This document shows, piece by piece, positions 1 through 8,643 of a stretch of DNA of 12,450 nt. How positions within the stretch are numbered: the first letter of the stretch is position 1; the number at the start of each line of letters is the position of its first letter. The DNA lies in contig KQ482061.1 of the NCBI GenBank assembly GCA_001430745.1, positions 68,072 through 80,521 of the forward strand, given 5' to 3'. The stretch is from Auxenochlorella pyrenoidosa (taxonomy: Eukaryota > Chlorophyta > Trebouxiophyceae > Chlorellales > Chlorellaceae). The position numbers and the translations under genes are program-made. The notes under the pieces were generated by a model. It was not told the DNA's origin. It did no database searches and saw only the letters and a list, made by a program, of their open reading frames with translations.

Positions 1-38
1 CCCACCCACCCCACCCCACCCCACGCGGCCCCACACAC
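1..38 (-). other. SF3B4 intron 2 start, (CCCAC)n-rich
   Basis: Read on the minus strand this begins with the donor GTGTGT right after the exon 2 end at 39 and continues as GGGTGG-type repeats to the window edge. It is intron sequence; the next SF3B4 exon is not in view. Confidence 0.8.
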
Positions 39-589
39 CTTGATGGCATAGTCCGCGTCATCCTCGGAGCGGAACTCCACGAATCCGTAGCCCTGGTGCT
101 CGTTGGTGACGCGGTCCTTCGGCATGTACACATTCACTGCAGGAGAGGGAGGCGGGCGCGCCGTGGGCACAGGGCGCAACGCAGGACGCTTAGTGCGGGG
201 GCGCCAGAGCAGGCAGGTGCGGGCGCGCACGCCGTGCTGGGTGCGCGGCGCAAGCCCAGCTGGCGCGTGGTGGCCCCAGCTACTCGGTGGCCCTGCATCA
301 ATGTTAGCAGCGTACGCAGCCGATGCAAAAACGCAGCACCCAAACCCTGGCTAGCGCGGTGCTCCTCTGCTGCCACGAGCGGCGCACAAGACATCCCGCC
401 CCGCAGCCCTAGCAACCGATACTCACCCACAGGGCCTGCCTGCACACACAGCTCCCAGATGATCTCCTCATTGGCCTGCGGGTCGATGTTGCCCACATAG
501 CAGGTTGCCTCCTGGTTGCGGTCTTGGGCGTGCACGCCGATGAGGTTGGAGCCCGCGCTGGCGGTGATGCGGCCGCCCGCGACCGACAT
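39..589 (-). CDS. SF3B4: Splicing factor 3B subunit 4 (SF3b49/SAP49), 5' part, two exons, runs off left edge
   Basis: Exons are complement(427..589) and complement(39..136); the next intron donor (GTGTGT) is at 38-33 and the rest lies outside the window. The 86 visible residues carry most of an RRM. RNP2 is CYVGNID (about residues 30-36), followed by the SF3B4-typical [10 protein letters not shown]; exon 2 holds [18 protein letters not shown] with RNP1 GYGFVEF, then [10 protein letters not shown]. This closely matches the first RRM of SF3B4 in animals and plants, where the protein is part of the U2 snRNP SF3b complex and binds pre-mRNA near the branch site. The intron between the exons is GTGAGT...TGCAG and splits a Val codon (phase 1), which restores the expected reading exactly. 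The ATG at 589 gives an N-terminus about 16 residues longer than I recall for human SF3B4; it is the only Met before the RRM in this frame. RRM2 and the Pro-rich tail are not in the window. Confidence 0.93.
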
Positions 590-1053
590 GCTTCCTGAGG
601 CTCTGCCTAGCGCCTTCTGGTGTCAACCGGCAGTGGCTGGGAGCGGTTGGTGCGGCCGTGGGGCCCTGCTTCCGTGCTGCAGAACGAGTTGGGCGGTGAT
701 GGCTCCTGGCGCGGCTGGTGCTGACACTTTTCGTGATCTGAAGGCCTGCCTTTGCGTGGTGGGGCCAGCGGCAGCGCCGCTATGCTTCCCAACAAGGAGC
801 GACGAGCAGACTGGCTTGGCGCAGGTTCGCCCGGGCAGTCTCTGCCCTCCAGAACCCTTGCACGACCGAGATCGTGAGCTCCGGGCCTGTCATCGACGGG
901 CTGGTCGTCTTGTCATGCGCAGCAGCCCTCCAAAACCAAGGCTCCTCTGTGGTGGAGTTCACAACCAGGATTTCGTCGAATTGCGATCGGCAGAATAGAC
1001 CTAATCTTTTGAACACCCCCAACAGCGACAAGGGACAGTCAGCAGCTGAGACG
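590..1053. promoter_or_regulatory. Divergent promoter region between SF3B4 (minus) and QPT (plus)
   Basis: About 460 nt separate the two start codons, so both promoters and both 5' UTRs must sit here. I see no clear TATA box or strong palindrome. The part near 960-1020 is AT-richer (around AATAGACCTAATCTTTTGAA at 993-1012) and could be a core promoter or 5' UTR for QPT. From 874 the plus strand is open in the QPT exon 1 frame, so the right-hand part may be coding for an N-terminal extension (see the QPT entry). Head-to-head placement suggests a shared promoter region; this is inference from layout only. Confidence 0.4.
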
Positions 1054-4000
1054 ATGCAGTGGCGAAAGGATTGGTGAGTTTTAGCTTGCCCCGTCCTGCT
1101 CATAAGCATGCCAGTAGGCATTGTAGAGCATGCACGTGTCGGGTTGGGCCTCCTCCCGCCCTGCAGCCGAGTGCCGCTCCTGCCGCCAACGTGCTGCCTG
1201 CTGCCCGCCGCCTGCTCCGCTCCCTCGCAGGGAGGCAGCTGCAGCCAGCTTTGCGCCGGTGGCTCCCCCAGAGCACCCAACATACGATGTGTATGCTGCA
1301 ATTAACGCGGCGCTGGCAGAGGATGCGGGCGACTTCGGCGACATCTCAACGCTGTCGACGTGCGCTGGGCTGCCGCTGGGCAGGGCCCACCTGCGTTGCC
1401 TTCCGCCTGGCACCATCGTGCCAGGCTGTCCACCCTGACTGTATGCGGCTCGTCCCCTGTATGCCTGCTGACCTTGTCCTCAAGCCCGCAGCCCGCCCTC
1501 CCTTGTCCACCCACGTGCTCCTGGTGCTCCACCCACCCCAGCTCCATACGAATGCTCTCGTCCGTCTCCTCCCCCCCACCCGCCGCAGCGTCCCCGAGGG
1601 CACCCAGGCCCGCGCCACCTTCCTGGCAAAGGCCCCCGGCGTGCTGGCGGGCGTGTGGGTGGCGCACGCCGTGTTTGCGCGCGTCGACCCAGCCGTCAGC
1701 CTCAGCTGGGCGCGCAAGGACGGCGACAAAGTGCAGCCCGGGGAGATCCTTGGGGAGGCCAGGGGCAGCGCCCGGTGAGCTTGGGCGGGACAAGGGTGCC
1801 AGCAGCAAGGGGCTGGGGCCGGCTGCTGACTGGGAAGAGCCTTGGGAAGGCTCAGGGGCAGCGTCTTGCTGCGCGCTCTGGGCATGCCGAGCATTGAAGC
1901 GCCTCCCGCTTCCGGCCTGCCCGCCCCGCTGCACTGCAGCCCGACATCGCCCCTGCTGCTTGCATGCCGCCCCCCGCAGGTCCATCCTTGTGGCGGAGCG
2001 AGTTGCGCTCAACTTCCTGCAGCGCATGAGCGGCGTCGCCTCGCTCACGCGGCGCATGGTGGACGCCGTGCAGGTGCGTGCAGCGCGTTGCATGCAGCGC
2101 TTTGTAGGCAGCGACACACTCACACGCTCACACACACATGCTGTCTTGCCGCCTTCAAGTTCCGTCAGCCCCGGCTGTGCAGCTGACCTGTGCTGCCATG
2201 CTGTGCCGAACGTTGGCTGGGGCGGGCGCAGTTGCACTGCTCTTGATGGCTGCGCCTGCCAGGCATGCCGCCTGTCTAGGAGTGGAGGAGCACCGCACTC
2301 TCGTTACCAGCACCGAGCACATTTGTGATGACACTGTCACTCACTTGGCGCCACTCCGTCCCAGCAGGGCACGCCGGCCACTGTGCTGGACACGCGAAAG
2401 ACGGTGCCCTGCCTGCGGCTGCTCGACAAGTGGGCGGTGGTCATCGGCGGCGGCAGGAACCACAGAATAGGCGAGGCAGTTGGGGCGCTCCTGGGGCGCG
2501 ACGGCTGCAGCTGTCTATCTTTGACCCGTGCACACCCTCACGAAGGGCCCTGCTGGCTCACTGGCATACACCCCCAACCCACCCACCCACCCCCCCACAC
2601 ACACCACACACACCCACCCACCCACCTACCCACCCCGATGCACACACACTCACACACACACACACACACACTCACCTCCCCAACCACCCCCACCCCCACC
2701 CCCACCCCATTCAGGCCTGTACGACATGGTCATGATCAAGGACAACCACATTGCAGCGGCGGGCGGCATTGCAGCAGCGGTGGCGGCCACAGAGGTACGC
2801 GCTCGACGGTTGAGGGGCGGCAGGCGTGTGGGCACCGCCGGCAGCTCATGTTGGCCTCTGCACAAGCCCGGGGTGGTGGTACAGACAAGCAGTGCAGCCG
2901 CCTTGGGCTCTGGTGCTCAGGCGCGCGCGGCTAGATGAACAGCAGCTGGATGCCTGAGGGCCGGCGTCCCGCCCTGCGCCCGCAGGAGTACCAGCGCGGC
3001 AAGGGCATCCGGCGGCCGGTGGAGGTGGAGACACGCACGCTTGAGGAGCTGAGAGAGGTGGGGAGCTCTGTGGTGTGTGAGAATGACGCCCTGCTTGCCT
3101 GGTTGCAGAGGAAGGGTGCCAGGCCGTGCTTGCAGGATGGACCGCAGGGGGGGCAGGGCACGCTGACCGTGACCACATGCAATTGTGCTCAGCCCCTGCG
3201 TCTGGCCCGGCCTGCGCACTGTGCGCCGTTGCAGCCGCAGGCTTTCCAAGCCTGCGCGCTCTGGCTGCGCGCTTATCCTGTTTCGTGCGGCTGGCCTGCG
3301 CCGGTGGTCTTAGCCAGCGCAGCAGCCCCTGCGGGGGTGCTTCGGCCCTGGTTCCAACGTACTGTCTCTTCAGAGTGCCTCCCTCTTGCCTGCTGCTTGA
3401 TGCAGGTGCTGGCCATCCTGGATGGAGCGGGCCCCGACACCATGATCACCCGCATCATGCTGGACAACATGACAAGGAAGGACCCAGGGGCGCCCTGTGA
3501 GCCGCGCCTCTGCCGTACTGCCCGTGCATGTGCCGTACTGCCCGTGCTGCGCTTATCACGCCCTGCTGGCTGCTGAGCAGCTGGCCGTGCACGGTGCCCC
3601 AGCCCTGCCAACTGGCCCGCCCTGCTTCTCTATCCTTGCCTGAACTGCCCTCAAAAGCTTCCGATGCCTGCAGCCGGCCTGGACGTGAGCACCCTGCGCG
3701 AGGCGATGCAGCTGATTGGGGACCGCAAGGTCGAGACAGAGGCATCCGGCAATGTGACCCTGGACACAGTCAGGTGCGCCTGCTGTTGGCTTGGTTGCGC
3801 CTGGCTTGGTTGCGCCTGCCTCGGCCACCCGTCACAAGCCATGGGACCAGAGGCTTCATGCACTCCATCCTGCTGCCGAGCTTCTCATCCCATAGCACCT
3901 CCCCATGAGCATCCTGTCCCCCTCAAGCTGCCCACTCTGTTGTGCCCTCCTTTCAACCTGTGCACCCGGGCGCAGGGTGATGGCCGAGACGGGGGTGCAG

Positions 4001-4072
4001 TTCATCTCGTGCGGCGCCCTCACGCACAGCGTGACCGCCCTGGACATCTCCCTCAACATCGAGACGCAGTGA
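1054..4072 (+). CDS. QPT: Quinolinate phosphoribosyltransferase (nicotinate-nucleotide pyrophosphorylase, carboxylating), complete, ten exons
   Basis: Exons: 1054-1073, 1231-1359, 1589-1774, 1980-2073, 2368-2470, 2715-2794, 2986-3057, 3406-3496, 3674-3773, 3976-4072. They join in phase to 323 residues. The enzyme turns quinolinate plus PRPP into nicotinate mononucleotide, CO2 and PPi, the entry step of de novo NAD synthesis; in plants it is plastidial. Visible motifs: [20 protein letters not shown] (22-41), [23 protein letters not shown] (151-155), [14 protein letters not shown] (163-176), MIKDNH (184-189), VEVETR (216-221), MLDNM (246-250), EASGNV (281-286) and GALTHS (305-310). These include the substrate-binding Arg, Lys, His, Glu and Asp positions of the family, all intact. 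The intron after 2470 has a GC donor. The 20-nt first exon ends at a strong GTGAGT donor and restores the frame. The same frame is open upstream to an ATG at 874, giving about 60 extra residues that could be a transit peptide, so the start is uncertain; the body is not. Confidence 0.95.
2471..2714 (+). other. GC-AG intron 5 of QPT
   Basis: The upstream exon ends at 2470 with ATAG and the intron starts GCGAGG; the acceptor is ATTCAG at 2709-2714. Only this junction gives the conserved [16 protein letters not shown] reading, with the Gly codon split after its first base. No GT donor nearby keeps both the frame and the family length. The intron interior is filled with the CA/CCCA repeats listed separately. 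Confidence 0.85.
2567..2709. repeat. Low-complexity (CCCA)n / (CA)n tract inside QPT intron 5
   Basis: About 140 bases made almost only of C, A and a few T: CCCA units, then CACA runs, then CCCCCA units, ending just before the acceptor. It probably serves as an over-long polypyrimidine tract. It is simple sequence, not a CRISPR array or a telomere. Confidence 0.9.
3511..3547. repeat. Direct repeat, 17 bp, period 20, in QPT intron 8
   Basis: TGCCGTACTGCCCGTGC occurs at 3511-3527 and again at 3531-3547, separated by ATG. It lies just after the GTGAGC donor at 3497. It looks like a small tandem duplication in intron sequence with no coding role. Confidence 0.85.
3788..3817. repeat. Perfect tandem repeat, 15 bp x 2, in QPT intron 9
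   Basis: GGCTTGGTTGCGCCT is present at 3788-3802 and immediately again at 3803-3817, near the donor at 3774. The same CGCCTG words occur just before and after it. Intronic minisatellite-like sequence. Confidence 0.85.
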
Positions 4073-4130
4073 GGGGGGTGCTGCTCAGGCACATGGAAGA
4101 TCCCTCAACATCGAGACGCAGTGAGGGGGG
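4049..4130. repeat. 30-bp perfect direct repeat spanning the QPT stop codon and copied 52 bp downstream
   Basis: The bases at 4049-4078, which encode the last QPT residues (end of SLNIETQ), the TGA stop at 4070-4072 and the following G run, are repeated without mismatch at 4101-4130. The second copy is in the 3' UTR. Flanks outside the 30 bp share only short words (TGCTGC, ATGGA), so this is a local duplication of the gene end rather than a long tandem array. Confidence 0.9.
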
Positions 4131-4767
4131 CGGATGCTGCGATGGAGGCAGACGGCCAGCTGCGGCTGCGAGCGGCGCGGTGCTGCGGGCGCTGCGAGCA
4201 CTAGCGAGCCGTGGGCCTGCAGGCGTCACATCGCTCGCTGTGCTCACGTGTGCGTGCTGTCTATGCAACAGCAACTGCGAGCTGGACGGCAATGTTGGGT
4301 GGAGAGCACCGCCCACAATAGGTGGACCATTGACACGAGGCAGCAATCGGTTCGGCCCGCAATGAGTGCAGCAATGGCCAGGCAGGTTGCGGATAGGAGG
4401 CATGCAGCCCACACACAGAATACTAGCACTCAGAATCGACAGGAGCAGACAGGTATACAGCATGCGGGGTTTCGGGCTTCAGGGCAAGATAAACACAAGA
4501 AGCAGGGAGTGGCACGGCATCACGCGCCCGTACCGCTGAGCCTGCTGAGCCACCCAGCGCCAACACGGTCACCTCTCGGGGTGCCATTCCTCACTTCTTG
4601 CTCCTCGATAGGTCCCATCATGCGTTGACGGCACTGACAGCGGCCCCCGACAACCACAGAGGGGCCTGAGGCCGGACGATGGTGTCGCAGCGTGAGCGGG
4701 AGGATGCTCGAGTTGATGAGTGCAGAGGGTGTTGATTGCAGATTTTGGCCCCATCGAGCGGTGCCCC
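4073..4767. other. QPT 3' flank and upstream region of the EXD1-like gene
   Basis: About 700 nt with no exon I can support firmly. The left part (4073-4130) holds the duplicated QPT end. The stretch about 4300-4520 is AT-richer than its surroundings and probably holds the end of the QPT transcript. I found no TGTAA, the poly(A) signal usual in green algae. At 4679-4691 an ATG plus four codons ends at a CAGC|GTGAGC donor, and TTGATTGCAG at 4732-4741 would be its acceptor. Spliced together these are in frame with the next gene, so a small first coding exon is possible here. Confidence 0.45.
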
Positions 4768-7766
4768 ATGCTTGCGCTTCCCCCAAACTGCCTCGGTGAG
4801 TCACCGCCGCCGCCATTGGCTCGCTCTCACGTCTCGTCTTCCCTTTGCCCCTCAACCTCGTACCCTTGCAGCCAGCATCGGGCTGGACTTTGATGCGGCT
4901 CCAGGCGGTCCTTTGATCCATGCTGGGGTGGCAGCTGACCTGCTCCGCCAAAAGGCGGAGGCTGCCGTGAGGGGCGACACCAAGGTGGCAAGGCTGCAAC
5001 GCCTCCTGCTGACAGCACTGGTCGGCCCGAGAGCTCTGATGGAACGTCCGGGCTGTTGGTACAGCCTCCGCTCTGTGGCGGTACAGCAGGTGTGGGGCCA
5101 TGTGGGCGCCATTCAATCCCCTGGGGTTTTAAACTCCTTCTTGGAAGAGCGCCTCAAGAAAGGATCTTGTTCCACCCTGTCTGAGGCTCTGCTCCCTCGC
5201 ACCCGTTTCTCCCCTGCCCCACACATGACGCCTGAGCGACACACCACAACTCTGCCCCTCCCGGCCTGCAGCTTGGCGAGGACATGATCGCGCTGCTGAA
5301 GCAAGCCCCAGCTGATGTGGCGGCAGCCTACAAAGGCCCCGGCCTGACACTGGGCGAGCTGTGCGATCAGCTGGTTGCTCTTGGCCTGGCACAGAGGCGG
5401 GCGGTGGGCAAGGCCACACACCTGCTGCCCACCCGGCACTGGCTGCGGCCCTACGCAGGGGCTGCTGCACTGCCCCCACCGCCGCAGCCCCTGGTCCCGG
5501 CGCAGCCGCCGCGGGCGCCTCCCAACCTGTCGGCTCTGTTTGCCTCTGCCTGCAAGGCTGCCGGCAGTTCGGCTGTGGAGGTCGCGCTGCGGCCGCCAGC
5601 CAGCCTCGGCAAATCCAGGCTGAGCCGCGCAAAAGCGGTGCAGCTGCTGGGCCAAGCTGTGGATCGGGCGGTGCCAGGTGCTGGGGCGCGCTGCTGCTGC
5701 TTGGCACGCTGAGCATGCTGGTGGCGGCCTGCCTGCATGTGGGATATGGCCAGGCGGCGCTTTGCGGGCCCCTGCTCCGCTCGTCCTGCTGTGCAGCCTG
5801 CCTGCCACGGTCGCCCGATGAGCTTTGCCGCAGGGGTCACCAAAAGCGGGATGGTCCCCTTGCCTGCAGGCCAGACAGGAACCTCAGCGGTGCAGCGGCT
5901 GGCGCTCAAGACACTGCTGCACTTGGGCCTGGTAAAGGTGGATTCGTTGCGCTTCCGGCAGCAGCCCGTGGCGCTTCAGCAGGCGCAGAGGCGGCTGGAG
6001 GAGCTGCTGCCTTCGAAAGACTCCACAGTGAAGGTGCACAGCACGCCCTGCATGCTGTGCATGCCCCCTGGCCGAGGAGTGCAGCGTGGGCTGGTGGGCT
6101 GTCCAGTTCCCAGTGCTGCTGCGGCTGCCGGCGCAGTATGCCCCGTTGTGGCGCAGGCTGGGTGTGCGGTATGCTGGTGAGGCAGCATGCTTTGGTTGGT
6201 TGCTTCGCGTCTCGGAGTGGCCACGCAGCAGTGCAGCTGCACCGCGCTTTCGGCGTGGCAACCCCTGCTCGCTGCCTCTCCCACGCTGCCTGCCTGCGTG
6301 CAGGCATTTCGCACTGTGTTTGGTGGCTCGCTGCTCGACGTGCTGGCCTCTCCAGCGGTGGATCCCTTTGTGCGCATTGTCGGCGCTGCAGCAACTGACC
6401 GCAATGCCCAATAGAGCTGGCAGCATGTGGGCGGAGGCAAGGGCCAGCTGCATATGCAGCTGCTGATAGCGCTGCTCCGGCGGCCCAAGCTGGTGCGATC
6501 GTGCCACCGCCCGAGGCGCCGGACGCTGCCCATTCAGCCGGGCACGGCCAGGGCGCTGCTTTCCAGGAAACAAACAGAGCGGCTTCAGCCAGTGCAGGGA
6601 TGCCTGCAAAGGGCAGCCTAGGGGTCGGTCATGGAGCCGCAGGGCCAGCTGCATGGTGGGAGGCAGACGCTGAGGCAGAGGTGCAGGCCCTGCCGGTGCC
6701 GGCGCCGCCGCAGCTGCTGGGGCAAGCCGAGGCGCAGCAGCAGTCCCTCAAGCCGCGCACCAAGGTCGCTGCCACTGAAGCACAGGTGGCGGCCGTTGCG
6801 GCGGCGCTTGCGCCGGCCCGTGAGCTCGCCCTCTCCTGTGCGTGCCAGCCCGACGGCAGCCTGGCTGCCATCACACTGTATGCCCCGCCTGGCAGCGCCG
6901 CCGGGGGCGCCAGCGGGGAGGTGCATGTGTTTCCTCTTGCGGGGATGGCCCCAGCGGCAAGGCAGGCGGCGGTGCAGCACCTGGGGCACCTGCTGCAGAG
7001 CCCAGATGTCCTCAAGGTGAGGTGGGCGCACCCCAGAGGGATACCTGCACTGCAGGGCTGCCACTGGGTGTATGGCCTATGGTTCGGCAAACACGTTGGC
7101 AGGGCCCTACCCCTACCATGGCCTGGCCTGCCATGGGGCTGCCCACAGGTCCGGCACCCCCGCCCTGTGCCCGCCGGGGGCTGGCCCCCGCCCGCCTGCC
7201 AGCCCCGCTGCCTGCTTCCCCCTTCCCTGCGCAGGTGGTGCATGACTGCCGGGCCGCCTGCGAGGCGTTGTTCCATGAGCATGGCATTCAGCTGGGCCCT
7301 GTATGGGACACCCAGGCAAGCCCGGGCCTGCTAGCCACGGCCGCGCGCCATGCGGCGCACCTCCCAACCGACCCTCGGCAGGGCAGGCCCGGGCTGCGCG
7401 CTCCTCAGCAGTCATGGCAGGCCAGTGCCGCCTCCGCACCCAGCCGGCCCTCATTCCTCCCCCTCTTTTGCCCGTCCCCAGGTTGCGTTTGGCCTGGTGC
7501 AGCACATAGCGCTGCTGGGCAGCTCCGAGGCAGACGAGGGGGTGGACCCGCCCGCCCCCCTGGCCGACCTCTGCCCCCTCTACTCCCTGCCCCCTCCCCC
7601 CGCCGGCCCCCCTCCCGACCTTGCTGCACGCGTGGCGGCCGACCACGGGCCGCCCAGCCACACTCCCCCGGATGCGGCGCTGCTACAGAACGCAGGTGCG
7701 GCGCATCCCGCTGGGTGGCGGAGCCTGCTTGCTGGCGTGCAGCGTCTGCGGGCCGGCCTGCTGTGA
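4768..7766 (+). CDS. EXD1-like 3'-5' exonuclease-fold protein, probably catalytically inactive, with an unrecognised N-terminal half
   Basis: Proposed exons: 4768-4795, 4872-5089, 5272-5677, 5870-6033, 6304-about 6369, about 6567-7016, 7235-7315, 7482-7766, about 565 residues. The first four and the 7016/7235 and 7315/7482 junctions agree in phase; the boundaries between 6340 and 6567 are uncertain. The C-terminal 200 residues match the EXD1/RNase D-like DEDD fold: LALSCACQPDGSLAAITLYA, GEVHVFPL, LKVVHDCRAACEALFHEHGI, VWDTQVAFGLVQHIALLG, then PPDAALLQNAG near the end. Compared with plant relatives (FDCEG...HDCKRDSEAL...VDTQIAYSL, from memory), the Exo I Asp and Glu are Ser and Ala (codons at 6834 and 6840), the Exo II Asp is Ala, and the last-motif Tyr/Asp are gone. 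So RNA or protein binding without cleavage is more likely than nuclease activity. The N-terminal half (4768-6400) is Ala/Leu/Gln-rich, seemingly helical, with a Pro-rich linker near 5466-5523; I recognise no family. The start may lie upstream (4679), and an in-frame extension past the stop (to 8069) is possible but unsupported. Confidence 0.68.
7316..7481 (+). other. GC-AG intron inside the EXD1-like domain
   Basis: The upstream exon ends ACCCAG at 7315 and the intron begins GCAAGC; the acceptor is CCCCAG at 7476-7481. Joining here gives VWDTQ-VAFGLVQ, the uninterrupted DTQxA motif of EXD1-like proteins. No GT donor nearby preserves the motif. CAG|GCAAG is the usual consensus for GC donors. 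Confidence 0.85.
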
Positions 7767-8273
7767 GCCTCCCGCTGGTCTGCTGTGCAGTTGGCACACC
7801 ATGCAAGGGCGCTGCTAGAAAGGAGCAATTGTTGCGGCACTTTGGCCCCGCCCGCCTGGTGCCGGCGCTGCCACACACTCACTTGGCATCGGCCCTCGTG
7901 CGCCCACCAGAGCAAGGAGGCCTCCCTTTGCGCGCCCACACGCACCACTTGCGTTTGGCCCGCCCATCGCTGCAGCCGCCAGCGTGGCGCCGCTGTGCGC
8001 GCTGCGGGAGCGCCTCGCCGTCTGCTGCTGCTGCAGCATCTGCTGGAGCTGGCGCCCTTTGCCGCCTGACATGGGGTTGCGCGCCTTCCAAATGCATGCT
8101 GCATGCCACTGTCGGTTGATGGCGGTCCTGCGTGTCCGAAGCTTGCGCCCTTGGGCCACATCTGCCGAAGCCAATGCAGCAGCGCCTGTGAAGAAGCGCG
8201 CGACCTACAGGCCCCCAGTCAAGAGGCCCAGTAGGAACGTGCTCTTGGCGAGCCGTGGTGTCCGCAGGCCGCT

Positions 8274-8298
8274 GGATTCTTCCAGACACTTCCAGACG
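8274..8298. promoter_or_regulatory. Heat shock element (HSE)-like array, five alternating units
   Basis: Five contiguous pentamers alternate in orientation: nGATn, nTTCn, nGACn, nTTCn, nGACn. Both TTC units are exact and each inverted unit keeps the most conserved G and A of nGAAn. This is the arrangement bound by trimeric heat shock factor. It lies about 345 nt upstream of the HSP101 start codon, the downstream gene expected to be HSF-controlled. Part of the match arises from a 10-bp tandem repeat (CTTCCAGACA-type), so chance duplication is possible. Confidence 0.5.
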
Positions 8299-8492
8299 GG
8301 GCGAGGGCAAGGGGGCAAGGGCTGCAAGTTGTGAATGCTTCAGATGCCTTTGGTCAACCTGGATGGACTCCACATGCTGCTAGATAAAGGAGGATGTCTC
8401 AAGAGCTCTTGCAGCGGAGAGGCACTCAACTCCAAGGCAAAATTTGCTGCTGGGGGGCGGAGCAGCGGCGGCGGTACGCTGCGCTGCGCTAC

Positions 8493-8512
8493 CGTCTGGA
8501 AAGCTCTGGCAC
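8493..8512. promoter_or_regulatory. Possible degenerate second HSE
   Basis: Four alternating pentamers read nGTCn, nGAAn, nCTCn, nGCAn; one is exact and the others have one mismatch each but keep the conserved C or G. It lies about 55 nt upstream of the TATA-like element. Weak on its own. Confidence 0.25.
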
Positions 8513-8566
8513 CGTCTCGGCCTTTCCCGACGGCTTGATTTGTGATGTTACCAATCTCTGCTGCAC

Positions 8567-8576
8567 ATATAGTTTA
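8567..8576 (+). promoter_or_regulatory. TATA-like element of HSP101
   Basis: ATATAGTTTA stands out in GC-rich surroundings 68-77 nt before the HSP101 ATG, with CCAAT at 8551-8555 just upstream. A transcription start about 30 nt further down would leave a 5' UTR of about 40 nt. Position and base composition are the only evidence. Confidence 0.35.
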
Positions 8577-8643
8577 GGAACCCTCACGCTCAGGCATTCT
8601 CGTGCACGCCACACCCTGAACTTCCCGACCGTACACCAACAGC

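Larger units (their letters stand above)
7767..8643. promoter_or_regulatory. EXD1-like gene 3' flank and HSP101 promoter region
   Basis: About 880 nt without a gene I can support. The left part (7767-8069) has an acceptor-like TGCTGTGCAG at 7781-7790 and GC-rich open frames, including one ending at 8069, but none matches a known domain. The right part holds the heat-shock-element-like array at 8274-8298, a weaker one at 8493-8512, a CCAAT word at 8551-8555 and a TATA-like ATATAGTTTA at 8567-8576, all upstream of the HSP101 ATG at 8644. I saw no TGTAA poly(A) signal. Confidence 0.5.

Noticed and set aside
1..24. CCCAC repeats considered as telomeric or centromeric satellite
   Set aside because: They sit directly after the SF3B4 exon 2 donor, so they are intron sequence, and the unit is not the plant/algal telomere repeat.
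1302..2237. 311-residue minus-strand open frame
   Set aside because: Antisense to QPT exons 2-4 and introns; composition is a GC shadow and no motif is visible.
2567..2709. Repeat tract considered as CRISPR or telomere
   Set aside because: No spacer-repeat structure; mixed CA and CCCA simple repeats inside a spliced intron of a eukaryotic gene.
7767..8069. Extra terminal exon of the EXD1-like gene, from an acceptor-like site at 7790 to a stop at 8069
   Set aside because: The exon at 7482 already runs to a stop with a complete domain-end pattern, and no donor gives a phase match with clear homology. Kept only as an alternative.
6842..8119. 425-residue plus-strand open frame
   Set aside because: Different frame from the EXD1-like exons at 6567-7016 and 7482-7766, which carry the recognisable motifs; low-complexity Pro/Ala/Cys-rich translation.
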